Assembly (NCBI RefSeq): GCF_013344475.1
Contig: NZ_JABUOU010000003.1
Location: 62,001-126,000, forward strand
Source: Martelella limonii
Lineage (GTDB): Bacteria > Pseudomonadota > Alphaproteobacteria > Rhizobiales > Rhizobiaceae
Direction: 5' to 3'
Length of the DNA stretch: 64,000 nucleotides
In this document: positions 53,783 to 63,380 of the stretch, in pieces
Layout: each line of letters opens with the position of its first letter
How positions within the stretch are numbered: the first letter of the stretch is position 1
Made by a program: the position numbers and the translations under genes
Notes under the pieces: model-generated
Told to the model about the DNA's origin: nothing
Databases searched by the model: none
The model's input: the letters and a program-made list of their open reading frames with translations, nothing else

Positions 53783-54901
53783 TCAGGCCTCGAACACGGC
53801 TCGCAAGATGTCAGACGGAAAGGCGCCGTCGCAGCCTTCCGGCGCCGTATTGGTCATGGCGACGGCGACCGTGCCGGTTTTCGGATCAAGGCACCAGCGA
53901 TTGCCGTAAACGCCACCCCACGACACCGCGCCATCGGGAAGCGGCGAATTGTCGAGCACCGCATTTTCCGTGACGGCTCCGAGAAAGCCGAACCTGACGC
54001 CCGGCCGTACGCTCAAATCGCCGATCTGGTTGGTGAGCGCCGCCCTTGCAGTTTCCGGTTTCAAGATCCCTTCGCCGCCTCGGCGCACCATTTCCAGAAG
54101 CCTCATCACATCACCGGCGGTTCCGGCCATACCGCCGCCGCCGCCCTGAAAGGCACGGCGGTTGAATATGCGCGCGGGCGAGAACGTGTAGACGCGGTCA
54201 GGTTCAAAGGCCACACGCTGCGGCTCTCCCATGGGCTGAGGGATCGGGTCGGCATTGAAATAGGGCACTGCCAGCCGCTCGGCGTCGGCCACATGAAACG
54301 TGGTGTCGCGTATGCCGAGCGGCGCAAGGAGATAGCGTTTCAGCGTTTCTTCGACGGAAGCGCCCTCCACCTCGGCAAGGACTGCGCCCAGAATATCGAT
54401 CGCGATCGAGTATTCCCACGCCGTGCCGGGCTTGTAGTCCAGCGGAACGGCATTGTGACGGGAGAAGTTCTCTTCCAGCGACAGGTCGCTGTCTTCAATG
54501 CCGACGGTCATGGCTTCATGCGCAGGGAGAATGCCGGCGCCAGGCCTGTAATTGAGGCCGGCCGTGTGCGTGAGAAGCTGGCGTATGGTGATTTGTGCTT
54601 GCCGCCCATCGGGACCGGGCGGATGGAACCAGGGCAGCAGGTCGCCGACATGGTCATCGAGCGAGAACTTGCCGGCATCGATCATCGCCAGCGCAGCGGC
54701 GGCAACGAAGGGTTTGGTCACGGAGGCATAGCGGAAAATCGTATCGAGCGCCGTGGGCTTGCCCGCCTCGCGATCGGCATGGCCTGCGGCCCGCTCGTAT
54801 ACCGGCGTGCCTTCGCGCCAGACCAGGACCACCGTTCCGACGATGCGCGCATCATCGATTGCGCGGTCGATCACCGCGTCAATGCGTTGCGAAATTTCCA
54901 T
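53783..54901 (-). CDS. Serine hydrolase, beta-lactamase class C/esterase type
   Basis: This 372-residue protein has the nucleophile motif SVTK (SxxK) in RYASVTKPFVAAA near residue 60, and the second motif Tyr in WEYSIAIDILGAVLAEVEG, typical of family VIII esterases and class C beta-lactamase relatives. There is no clear signal peptide, so it is probably a cytoplasmic esterase. It runs in the same direction as hemA, with 85 bases between. The true substrate is unknown. Confidence 0.85.
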   Translation of the reverse strand: MEISQRIDAVIDRAIDDARIVGTVVLVWREGTPVYERAAGHADREAGKPTALDTIFRYASVTKPFVAAAALAMIDAGKFSLDDHVGDLLPWFHPPGPDGRQAQITIRQLLTHTAGLNYRPGAGILPAHEAMTVGIEDSDLSLEENFSRHNAVPLDYKPGTAWEYSIAIDILGAVLAEVEGASVEETLKRYLLAPLGIRDTTFHVADAERLAVPYFNADPIPQPMGEPQRVAFEPDRVYTFSPARIFNRRAFQGGGGGMAGTAGDVMRLLEMVRRGGEGILKPETARAALTNQIGDLSVRPGVRFGFLGAVTENAVLDNSPLPDGAVSWGGVYGNRWCLDPKTGTVAVAMTNTAPEGCDGAFPSDILRAVFEA

Positions 54902-54986
54902 GAAAAGCCCTCCGGACCAAAAGCAGCATTGTCTGCTTGATCCGGAAAGCCGGAGGTGATGTCAACCGAAATTCCGGCAGCGTCGC

Positions 54987-56201
54987 TTAGGCGACGGCGC
55001 GCGCCAGCGCACACTGCGACCAAAGCGAATGCAGCGCCGAGACCAGATGATCGATGTCCGCATCGCTGTGCAGCGGCGTCGGCGTAAAGCGCAGGCGCTC
55101 GGTCTTGCGAGGCACGGTCGGATAGTTGATCGGCTGGACATAAACGCCGAAATCATCGAGCAGAATGTCCGAGATCCATTTGCACTTGGCGGCATCCCCC
55201 ACCATCACCGGCACGATGTGGCTCGGGTTCGGCATGTGCGGAATGCCCTGGCGGTCGAGCTTGCGGCGCAGGGTTTCGACGCGTTCGCGATGGCGGATGC
55301 GTTCGATCTGGCTGACCTTGAGGTGGCGGATCGAGGCAACGGCACCGGCGGCGAGCGCAGGCGGCAGCGCGGTCGTGAAGATGAAGCCGGACGAGAACGA
55401 CCGGATGAAATCGACAAGCGCCTTGGAGCCGGTAATGTAGCCGCCCATCACGCCGAACGCCTTGCCGAGCGTGCCCTCGATCACGGTGATGCGGTCCATC
55501 AGACCCTCGCGTTCGGCAACGCCGCCGCCGCGCGGACCGTACATGCCAACCGCGTGAACCTCGTCGAGATAGGTCATGGCGCCGTATTTGTCGGCCAGAT
55601 CGCAGATTTCCCTGATCGGCGCGATGTCGCCATCCATCGAATAGACCGATTCGAAGGCGATCATCTTCGGCGCATCCGGGTCTGCGGCCTTCAGCTTGGC
55701 TTCGAGGTCGTTGAGATCATTGTGGCGGAAGATCACGCGCGCGGACTTGCCGTGGCGGATGCCCTCGATCATCGAGGCGTGATTGAGCGCATCCGAAAAG
55801 ATGATCAGGCCGGGGATCTTCTCGCCGAGCGTTCCAAGCGTCGCCCAGTTGGACACGTAGCCCGAGGTGAAGATCAGCGCATCTTCCTTGCCGTGAAGAT
55901 CGGCAAGTTCCTGCTCCAGCTGGACGTGGTAATAATTGGTGCCGGAAATATTGCGGGTGCCGCCGGCCCCTGCCCCGCAGATTTCGATCGCCTCCTGCAT
56001 GGCGGCGATCACGGTGGGACACTGCCCCATGCCGAGATAGTCGTTCGAGCACCAGACCGTCACGTCGGAGGCGGCGCCATCCTTGAAACGGGAAGCCCGC
56101 GGAAATTCTCCGCGGTGGCGCTTCAGTTCAGCAAACACGCGGTAGCGGCCCTCTTGATGCAGTTCCGCCAGCTCGTTTTTGAAGAATGCCTCGAAATCCA
56201 T
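54987..56201 (-). CDS. hemA: 5-aminolevulinate synthase
   Basis: This 404-residue PLP enzyme condenses glycine and succinyl-CoA to 5-aminolevulinate, the C4 route used by alphaproteobacteria. [23 protein letters not shown] is the usual start, [17 protein letters not shown] is a glycine-rich substrate loop, [12 protein letters not shown] and [12 protein letters not shown] bind PLP, and Lys247 in [13 protein letters not shown] forms the Schiff base. An FNR/FixK-type box lies upstream. Confidence 0.97.
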   Translation of the reverse strand: MDFEAFFKNELAELHQEGRYRVFAELKRHRGEFPRASRFKDGAASDVTVWCSNDYLGMGQCPTVIAAMQEAIEICGAGAGGTRNISGTNYYHVQLEQELADLHGKEDALIFTSGYVSNWATLGTLGEKIPGLIIFSDALNHASMIEGIRHGKSARVIFRHNDLNDLEAKLKAADPDAPKMIAFESVYSMDGDIAPIREICDLADKYGAMTYLDEVHAVGMYGPRGGGVAEREGLMDRITVIEGTLGKAFGVMGGYITGSKALVDFIRSFSSGFIFTTALPPALAAGAVASIRHLKVSQIERIRHRERVETLRRKLDRQGIPHMPNPSHIVPVMVGDAAKCKWISDILLDDFGVYVQPINYPTVPRKTERLRFTPTPLHSDADIDHLVSALHSLWSQCALARAVA

Positions 56202-56616
56202 TACCCAGATGCTCCACCACCGGCCATGTTGTCTTTATCGTCAGAATTTGACGTAGATTGCTCGACGTCAACCCGCATCGGCGGCGAATTCCTACCCTGC
56301 GGCTTCAGGCCATAGTTTGAATTATTCCAAACTTTGCCTACACGCAACCGCGCGATTGAAACTTGATCAGGGTCAATTTGCCGCACAGATTGTAAAATGA
56401 GCCATTGGTGGAACCAAACGGCAGGCTATCCATTTAATCTCAACCTAGACCGTGATGGCTGGGCATAAAGCTTTTCGCTTTTCGCTGGATCGGTAATCGG
56501 GTATGTTTTGAAAGAGCGGCAATGTGCTGCAACTGAGGGACGGCAACGATCAGATCCGGGACACAATGGATCGGTCTGTCGGCGCGGGACCAAGGCGCAA
56601 ATGTGATGAGGGAATC
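56202..56616. other. Divergent intergenic region of hemA and a glycine-zipper gene
   Basis: This is a 415-base non-coding stretch. It holds the FNR/FixK-type dyad at 56363-56376 and an A/T-rich section (56310-56345) that may hold the hemA promoter. Small frames in it lack coding signals. I saw no other structure that I would defend. Confidence 0.5.
56363..56376. promoter_or_regulatory. FNR/FixK-type box upstream of hemA
   Basis: TTGATCAGGGTCAA is TTGAT-N4-GTCAA, one mismatch from the TTGAT-N4-ATCAA consensus of FnrL/FnrN/FixK. It lies about 162 bases upstream of the hemA start codon and about 240 bases from the divergent gene. Control of hemA by an FNR-type protein under low oxygen is well known in other alphaproteobacteria. 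Confidence 0.6.
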
Positions 56617-56889
56617 ATGAAAAAACTTTTTGCAGGAATTCTGATCGGCGTTTCTTCGCTTGCAGCGACGGCCTGCACGCCCACTCAGGAAGGTGCCGCC
56701 ATCGGCGCTGGCACCGGCGCTCTCGTTGGTACCGCAATTGACGGCGGCGGTCTCGGCGGCGCGCTCGTTGGCGGCGCTGTCGGCGCAGGTGCTGGCGCGC
56801 TTATCGGCCGCGCAGTGGAAAACCAGCCCGGCAAGTGCTACTACCGTGACCGCTATGGTCGCGAATATACCGACACCTGCCCGCGGTAA
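56617..56889 (+). CDS. Glycine-zipper lipoprotein-like small protein
   Basis: This 90-residue protein starts MKKLFAGILIGVSSLAATAC, a signal peptide whose ATAC ends in a Cys that could be a lipobox, although its -3 residue is Ala instead of Leu. The rest is a glycine-zipper region (GAAIGAGTGALVGTAIDGGG and LVGGAVGAGAGALIG) and a C terminus with CYYRDRYGREYTDTC. Glycine zippers mediate membrane helix packing and are found in outer-membrane lipoproteins. AGGGAA lies ahead of the ATG. tamA follows after 211 bases. Confidence 0.75.
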   Translation: MKKLFAGILIGVSSLAATACTPTQEGAAIGAGTGALVGTAIDGGGLGGALVGGAVGAGAGALIGRAVENQPGKCYYRDRYGREYTDTCPR

Positions 56890-57100
56890 GACATAGGCCC
56901 GCTGCCTCAAGGGGCAGCGAGCCCTCTGCCCGGCGCGCCGATAAGGCGCAATGTCTGTGGCGAATCGAGACCCGACATACAGCAGCCGTAATAAACGGTT
57001 AACGCTGTTGCCGGGTTTTCGTATATCTGAGGCTATGCGTTCGCGAAGCTGTTAATAACTTATCGCGTAGATGAATTTTCGCGATCTGGTCGAGTGGTAA

Positions 57101-59023
57101 ATGTTGAGCCGTTCAAAACGGAAGAGTTTCGGAATAGCCAGTGCGCTGCATCTGCAGCTGGCGATTGCCGCTGCGTTTTTCGCGGTGAGCGAAGACGCGA
57201 ACGCTTTCAGCCTTTTCGGAATTCACCTGTGGGGCCAGCGCGAGGTCGACACCTCCTCGATCCAGGATCCTGTCCGCTATGTCGTAAAATTCAACGTCAA
57301 TGGCGGAGACAGCAGCCTTGACGGCTTCCTGCGCAATCGCTCGGCGCTTCTTGGCGATGAGAATATTCCGGTCGAAGGCGATCTCGGCGTGCTGGTCAAG
57401 GCGCGCGATGATCTGCAGATCCTCGTCGGGTCGCTCTACGAAAAGGCCTATTACGGCGGCGTGGTGAATATCGACGTCAACGGCCAGTCCATCGAAAACA
57501 TCATCGGGCTGCCGGATTTCGGACGCGAGGACCCGGTTCCGGTCACCGTGACGATCAATGCCGGGCCGATGTTCACCTTCGCCAACATCAAGCTCGAAGG
57601 CGCACCCGCAAGCTTCGATCCGAGACGGATCGAACTTCAGACCGGCAAGCCCGCCTATTCGACAACCATCCTGACCGCCGCGCGCACCATTGCAGCCGAG
57701 CTCAAGGATCAGGGTCATCCCTTCGCAACGATCACCCGGCGCGAAGTGATCGCAAATCACGCCAATTCCACGGTCGATGTCGAGATCACGGCCGCCGACG
57801 GGCCGGTTGCCGATCTTGGAAACATTACCGTCTCGGGCTCTGAAGCCGTCAAGCACGAATTCATCGAACGCTATTCGCGCCTGCGGCCCGGCCAGCAATA
57901 TTCTCCCGAGCAACTGACGGCAGCGGCCAACCGGCTGCGGGCACTCAAGACCTTCGATGCCGTCACCATAACCACCGGCGACGAGCTCGACGCGAACGGC
58001 CAGTTGCCAACCACGATCACGGTACGCGACGGCAAGTTCCGCTATTTCGGCTTTGGCGCAAACGTCTCGTCGATCGACGGGCTTGGGTTGCAGGGCTATT
58101 GGGGCCATCGCAACCTGTTCGGCGAGGCCGAGGGTCTGCGGCTTGATGCCGGCGTTTCACGCATCGGCGCTTCGGATGGCTACGATTTGAATTCGCTCGA
58201 TGTGTCGGGCGGGATCACCTTCACCAAGCCCGGCCTGATCGCGCCTTCGGGCATGTTTACCGCAAGCATCATCACGGCGACCGAAAACCCGGATCCGTAC
58301 AATGCCAAATCGGTGACCGGAAGCCTCGGCTATACGTTCGAGCAGAGCGAGCACAACACGGTTTCCCTCGGCATCGCGCTCGACTACTCCAATATCCAGG
58401 ATGCGTTCGGCACCGAGGATTACCTGAACCTGTCGCTGCCGCTCGGCTTCGACCGCGATACCAGAAACGATCCGCTGAACGCGACCAAGGGTGTCTACAT
58501 CCTCACCAATGCGGAACCGTCCTACGACTTCCTGAACTCTGAAAGCTTCGCCGCGTTCGAGGCCGTCGGCTCGACCTATCTCACCTTCGGCGAGGAGGAA
58601 CGCTTCACGCTTGCCGGCCGGATCGGCGCAGGCACGATCGTCGGCGGCAGCGATCTTCAGGACATTCCCGCAACCGACCGCTTCTATGCCGGCGGCGGCG
58701 GCAGCGTGCGCGGCTATGCCTACAAGTCGATCTCGCCGCGCCTTGCCAATGGAGAGGAAACCGGCGGCCGGTCCTATGTCGGGGCAACGGTTGAAGCGCG
58801 GATCGGCGTCACCAAGAACATCCAGGTCGTTCCGTTCATCGATGCCGCCGACGTGTCGGTCGACTATTTCCCAGATTTCAGCGACATCCGCGCCGGCGCC
58901 GGCATCGGCGTGCGGTATCTGACCGGGTTCGGCCCGATCCGTCTTGATGTGGCCGTGCCGCTCGACCGCTATCCCGGCGGTGACAATTACGGCATCTATG
59001 CCGGTATCGGACAGACCTTCTAG
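57101..59023 (+). CDS. tamA: TamA: Omp85-family translocation subunit
   Basis: This 640-residue outer-membrane barrel protein has a signal peptide ending near residue 35 (AVSEDANA). Several POTRA-like modules follow to about residue 300, and the C-terminal 16-strand barrel ends GIYAGIGQTF, with an aromatic C terminus. The RGY-containing motif SVRGYAYKSI, diagnostic of Omp85 proteins, is in the barrel. tamB follows after 105 bases, so the pair is an operon. The system inserts autotransporters and may help phospholipid movement. Confidence 0.9.
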   Translation: MLSRSKRKSFGIASALHLQLAIAAAFFAVSEDANAFSLFGIHLWGQREVDTSSIQDPVRYVVKFNVNGGDSSLDGFLRNRSALLGDENIPVEGDLGVLVKARDDLQILVGSLYEKAYYGGVVNIDVNGQSIENIIGLPDFGREDPVPVTVTINAGPMFTFANIKLEGAPASFDPRRIELQTGKPAYSTTILTAARTIAAELKDQGHPFATITRREVIANHANSTVDVEITAADGPVADLGNITVSGSEAVKHEFIERYSRLRPGQQYSPEQLTAAANRLRALKTFDAVTITTGDELDANGQLPTTITVRDGKFRYFGFGANVSSIDGLGLQGYWGHRNLFGEAEGLRLDAGVSRIGASDGYDLNSLDVSGGITFTKPGLIAPSGMFTASIITATENPDPYNAKSVTGSLGYTFEQSEHNTVSLGIALDYSNIQDAFGTEDYLNLSLPLGFDRDTRNDPLNATKGVYILTNAEPSYDFLNSESFAAFEAVGSTYLTFGEEERFTLAGRIGAGTIVGGSDLQDIPATDRFYAGGGGSVRGYAYKSISPRLANGEETGGRSYVGATVEARIGVTKNIQVVPFIDAADVSVDYFPDFSDIRAGAGIGVRYLTGFGPIRLDVAVPLDRYPGGDNYGIYAGIGQTF

Positions 59024-59128
59024 GCGGCTTCTTGCAATTGACGATGCATTCATGCCTTTGATGGCATGATTGGAAATACGCGCAAATCACTCTAGTTTCA
59101 AAAGAGCTTGTCGCGCCCGAGGAGCCAA

Positions 59129-62100
59129 ATGGCGATAGTGTTTTTGAGACGACTGGTGAAGATCATCGCAGGGCTTTTTGCCCTGCTTCTGCTCGTCATC
59201 CTGACGGCCGTCATCCTGGTCGGCTACACCGATTCCGGCGCCAATTTCGCCGTTCGACAGGTCACGAAGCGGATCGCCTCGCCGGATTTCGCCGTCCATG
59301 TCGGCAGGGTCAGCGCACCGCTGACCGGCCACTTCACCATCGAAAGCATCTCCGTCTCGGACATCAAGGGACCCTATGCCGCGATTGACAATATTGTGCT
59401 CGACTGGTCGCCGATGGCACTGTTGCGCGGCCGGTTTACCGCCGAAAGCCTGACCGCTGACAAGATTGCCCTTGCCCGTCTTCCCATTCCCGGCAAGCCC
59501 GCCCCGAAAAAGGAAAGCCAGGGAGGCTTCTCGCTCCCGATCGGCATCGATATCGAGAAATTCGACTTTGCCGAAATCGACATTGCGGAGGCGGTGGCGG
59601 GCGAGGACTACCCGCTTTCGGCAAGCGGCCATGCGCGCGCCGTGACCGACCGGATCTCCGGCGCGATCGACATCGAACACCGCACCCGCGCCGGCACCTA
59701 TGTCCGCGCCGATGTCGAATACGCACCCGATCAGAACGTTCTCGATATCAAGGCGGAGGTCAATGAGCCTGAAGGCGGCATCGTCGCCACGCTCTTGAAG
59801 CTTCCGGGCGCCCCCGCACTCAACATCACCGTTGACGGCGACGGCCCGCTTTCGGACTGGAAGGGCCATGTTGCCGCAAGCCTTTCCGGCAAAACGCTTG
59901 GCGAGATCGATGTCCGCCATCAGTTGAACGCGGAATCGGACCGCACGGTCACGATTACCGGTGAGGGCGAATTTTCGCCGCTCACGCCGTCGGAGTTCCA
60001 GTCGCTGGTCGAAGGCAAGACCGATATCGACGTCTCGGCGACGCTTTCTCCCAACGGCCGCATCAAGATCGGCAAGGGCCTGATCTCGACCGGAAGCTTC
60101 GTGCTGACCGCCTCCGGCACCTATGACAAGACCGGGGAAAACGATCTCGACATCAATGTCGACGGCGTCAACGGCGGATCGGTCCCGTTTTCCTGGCCGA
60201 TCGATGATGACGCATTGTCGATCTCGCTCGAAAACGCTGCTTTCTCTCTGCACGGCCCCGCCAAGAATGCCGATCTTTCCGCGACGGTAACGCTCTCGCA
60301 GCTGTCACTGCCGCAGCTTTCCGCAAGCGGTGTTTCGCTGGCAGCAAACGGAACCGGATTCAATCTGCTGACGCGCACCGGTGCGCTCAACCTCGGCCTC
60401 TCCGTCGAGAGTCTCGCCTTCCGCGACGAGAGCCTTGATCGGATGATCGAGGCGCCGCTGTCGTTGAAGAGCCGGGTCACGCTTTCACCGAAGACGGTGC
60501 AGCTTGACAATGTCGCTCTGGAAAGCGGCGCGGTCGGCGCCACGGCCAATGTGGACTACAATCTCGAGACCAGCGAGGCAACGGGCCACGCAAAGCTGTT
60601 TGTGCTCGCCGATGCCCTGCCCGACGCGGTCTCGGGCATGATCAAGGACATGACGCGCATCGAAAGCGATTTCTTCCTGACGACGGCGTCGGGCGATGTC
60701 GTGCTGAAGAACCTTGAGGTCGAGAATGGACTGATCAATGCCGGAGGCGAAGTCAGCCTCACCGGCGGCAATATCAACGCAACGCTCAAGGCAACCCTGA
60801 GCGAACTCCAGCGCCTGTCGCCGCAGGTCAGCGGCTCGGCCGTGGTGGATGCCAAGATCACCGGCGAAATCGCCAAGCCCGACATCGATGCAAAGATTTC
60901 GGCGGACAGCCTGCAGATTTCCGGAGAGCCCCTGAAGGATTTCGTCGCGAAGCTCTCCGGCACGGCCGACATGTCGGCGCCGTCGGGAACGCTTTCGGCC
61001 ACCGGCACCTATGCCGATGCACCGCTTTCGGTGTCCGCAAACGTGACCTCCAAGGACGGCCAGACGGAAATCTCCGGCATTGACGGAACGGTGGGCGCCA
61101 ACACCTTCTCCGGCGACCTCGTGCTCAACAAGGCGTTCCAGCCGGCGGGCGGCATCAGCTTCGATTTCCCGGACCTGAAGCTTCTTGCAGGGCTTGCCGG
61201 ACAGAAGGCCGAAGGCGCGGTCTCGGGTCGTATCGAACTCGACAATGCCAATGACCGCATCGGCCTGTCGATCGACGCTCGTGGCGACCGCCTCATCGTC
61301 AACGGCATTACCGCGAACAATCTCGATGCCGACATGACTGTCTCGGATATCTCCGCGCTGAAGGCGAGCGGCAAGATCACGCTGGGCTCTGTGACCGTTT
61401 CAGGCCAGACGCTGACCGACATCACCGTTGCAGCGCGCAACGAAGGCACGAGAACAAGCTTCGACGTGACCGCCCGTCACGATGGCCAGCCGGTTGCGCT
61501 GAAGGCCGATGTCAGCCGCGGCGACACGCTTGCCATCACGCTGAACCAGCTTGAGGGTTCGCCGATGGCACTGAACCTGCGCCTGCTTGCTCCGGCCAGG
61601 ATTTCGATCGCCAATGGCACGACCAGGATCGACAATCTGCGGCTGGGCGTCGGCGGCGGCACGGTGACCGCCAGCGGAACGGTTGGCGAAAGACTGAACA
61701 TCACCGCGAACATCAACGGCGTTTCTGCGGCGATCGCCAACCAGTTCATGCCCAGTGTCGGTGCAAGCGGCACGATTTCCGGCACGGTGACCGCCAACGG
61801 CACGATCGCGCGGCCTCAGGCCGATTACAATCTGCGCTGGGACAACGCCAATCTGCAACAGGCCAACTCACTTGGCGGACAGCCGTTCACGCTCACCACG
61901 AGCGGGCGCTATGACGGCAATCAGGTCACGACCGACACCACGATCATCAACCCGCAAGGCATCAATGCGCGCATCACCGGATCCGTCGGCCTGACGGGCA
62001 ACAGGCCGCTCAACCTCAACGTCAAGGGCAAGCTGCCGATGCAGGTCGCCTCGGCGATCGCGGCAAATTCCGGCTTCGCCATCACCGGCAGCGCCAATGT

Positions 62101-63292
62101 CGACGCCACGATCGGCGGCACGATCACGAGCCCGTCCTATTCGGGCGATGTCAGCGTCGCCATCGACTCGCTGACCGATATCCGCCGTAACATCTCGCTC
62201 AACAATATCGACGGCGGGGTGACGCTCTCCGGCAATCAGCTGGTCGTCAACGGCCTGACCGGCAGGCTTGCCGCGGGCGGCACAGTGACAATCAACGGCA
62301 CGATCGGTCTCAGCGGCGGATATCCGGCCTCACTCACGATTGTCGCCGACAATGCCGTCATCAATGACGGTCAGATGCTGACGACCACGGCGAACGGCAC
62401 GCTGACGGTCGATGGGCCGTTGCTCTCCCGGCCGCTGCTGGCCGGAAAGCTCACGCTTGCGCGCACAGCAATCGTCATTCCCGACCGTCTGCCGGCGTCG
62501 ATCTCGCAGATCGATATCGTGCATGAGGATGCTTCGAAGGCCGTGCTCCGTCAGGCCGAAATCCTCGCGCCTCAGCAGGCGAGCGGCGCGCAGACGACGC
62601 TTGCGCTCGACCTCACCATCGAAGCCCCGAACGCGATCTTCGTGCGCGGCCGTGGCGTTGACGCCGAACTCGGCGGCACGGTGCGCATCACCGGCACCAC
62701 CCAGGACCCGATCGTGAGCGGCGGTTTCGATCTGGTGCGCGGCCGGCTTTCGATCCTCGGCCGCAGGCTGACCTTCACGCAGGGACGCATCACCTTTGGC
62801 GGCGCGCTGATCCCGATGATCGACCTCAGAGCGGATACGAGCGCGGGCGGCACCGACGTCACTATTGCGCTTCAGGGCATCGCCAACGATCCGCAGGTGC
62901 AGCTTTCCTCCTCGCCGCCCTTGCCGGATGATGAGATCCTTGCGCAGCTGCTGTTCAACCAGTCTTCCTCGCAGCTTTCCGCGCTGCAGATCGCCCAGTT
63001 GGCCGATGCCGTCATCCAGTTGACCGGCGGCACCGATCAGTCGCTGTTCGGCTCGATCCGGCAGGTGCTTGGCGTCGACAATCTTGATCTTTCGACCGAC
63101 TCTGAGGGCAATGCCTCCGTGAGTGTCGGCAAGTATCTCAACAACAATACCTATCTCGAGATCGAGCAGAGCCGCGACACCGGCACCAGAGCCAGCATCA
63201 ACATCGACATCGGCCGGAACTTCATCGTCAAGGGCTCCGCATCCACATCCGGAGAGACAACCGGCGGCATTTTCTACGAAAAGGAATACTGA
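59129..63292 (+). CDS. tamB: TamB: translocation and assembly module protein
   Basis: This very long 1387-residue periplasm-spanning protein has an N-terminal membrane anchor (FLRRLVKIIAGLFALLLLVI, about 5-33). A long beta-helical body with repeated short strands follows, and the C-terminal DUF490/TamB domain carries SSPPLPDDEILAQLLFNQ, GSIRQVLGVDNLDLS and KYLNNNTYLEIEQS. I chose the ATG at 59129 with GAGGAG in front; a TTG seven codons upstream is less likely. It works with TamA and is related to AsmA-like lipid transporters. Confidence 0.93.
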   Translation: MAIVFLRRLVKIIAGLFALLLLVILTAVILVGYTDSGANFAVRQVTKRIASPDFAVHVGRVSAPLTGHFTIESISVSDIKGPYAAIDNIVLDWSPMALLRGRFTAESLTADKIALARLPIPGKPAPKKESQGGFSLPIGIDIEKFDFAEIDIAEAVAGEDYPLSASGHARAVTDRISGAIDIEHRTRAGTYVRADVEYAPDQNVLDIKAEVNEPEGGIVATLLKLPGAPALNITVDGDGPLSDWKGHVAASLSGKTLGEIDVRHQLNAESDRTVTITGEGEFSPLTPSEFQSLVEGKTDIDVSATLSPNGRIKIGKGLISTGSFVLTASGTYDKTGENDLDINVDGVNGGSVPFSWPIDDDALSISLENAAFSLHGPAKNADLSATVTLSQLSLPQLSASGVSLAANGTGFNLLTRTGALNLGLSVESLAFRDESLDRMIEAPLSLKSRVTLSPKTVQLDNVALESGAVGATANVDYNLETSEATGHAKLFVLADALPDAVSGMIKDMTRIESDFFLTTASGDVVLKNLEVENGLINAGGEVSLTGGNINATLKATLSELQRLSPQVSGSAVVDAKITGEIAKPDIDAKISADSLQISGEPLKDFVAKLSGTADMSAPSGTLSATGTYADAPLSVSANVTSKDGQTEISGIDGTVGANTFSGDLVLNKAFQPAGGISFDFPDLKLLAGLAGQKAEGAVSGRIELDNANDRIGLSIDARGDRLIVNGITANNLDADMTVSDISALKASGKITLGSVTVSGQTLTDITVAARNEGTRTSFDVTARHDGQPVALKADVSRGDTLAITLNQLEGSPMALNLRLLAPARISIANGTTRIDNLRLGVGGGTVTASGTVGERLNITANINGVSAAIANQFMPSVGASGTISGTVTANGTIARPQADYNLRWDNANLQQANSLGGQPFTLTTSGRYDGNQVTTDTTIINPQGINARITGSVGLTGNRPLNLNVKGKLPMQVASAIAANSGFAITGSANVDATIGGTITSPSYSGDVSVAIDSLTDIRRNISLNNIDGGVTLSGNQLVVNGLTGRLAAGGTVTINGTIGLSGGYPASLTIVADNAVINDGQMLTTTANGTLTVDGPLLSRPLLAGKLTLARTAIVIPDRLPASISQIDIVHEDASKAVLRQAEILAPQQASGAQTTLALDLTIEAPNAIFVRGRGVDAELGGTVRITGTTQDPIVSGGFDLVRGRLSILGRRLTFTQGRITFGGALIPMIDLRADTSAGGTDVTIALQGIANDPQVQLSSSPPLPDDEILAQLLFNQSSSQLSALQIAQLADAVIQLTGGTDQSLFGSIRQVLGVDNLDLSTDSEGNASVSVGKYLNNNTYLEIEQSRDTGTRASINIDIGRNFIVKGSASTSGETTGGIFYEKEY

Positions 63293-63380
63293 TCGCCCGC
63301 GGCAACGCGGTTGATATTGTGGCGAGAACATGGCAAGCGGAAGGACGAGTCCCGGGTCGGCCGACAGAGGAGACACGCCC

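Noticed and set aside
57113-58108. Minus-strand open frame under tamA
   Set aside because: It is opposite the TamA POTRA region and has no similarity or start signal.
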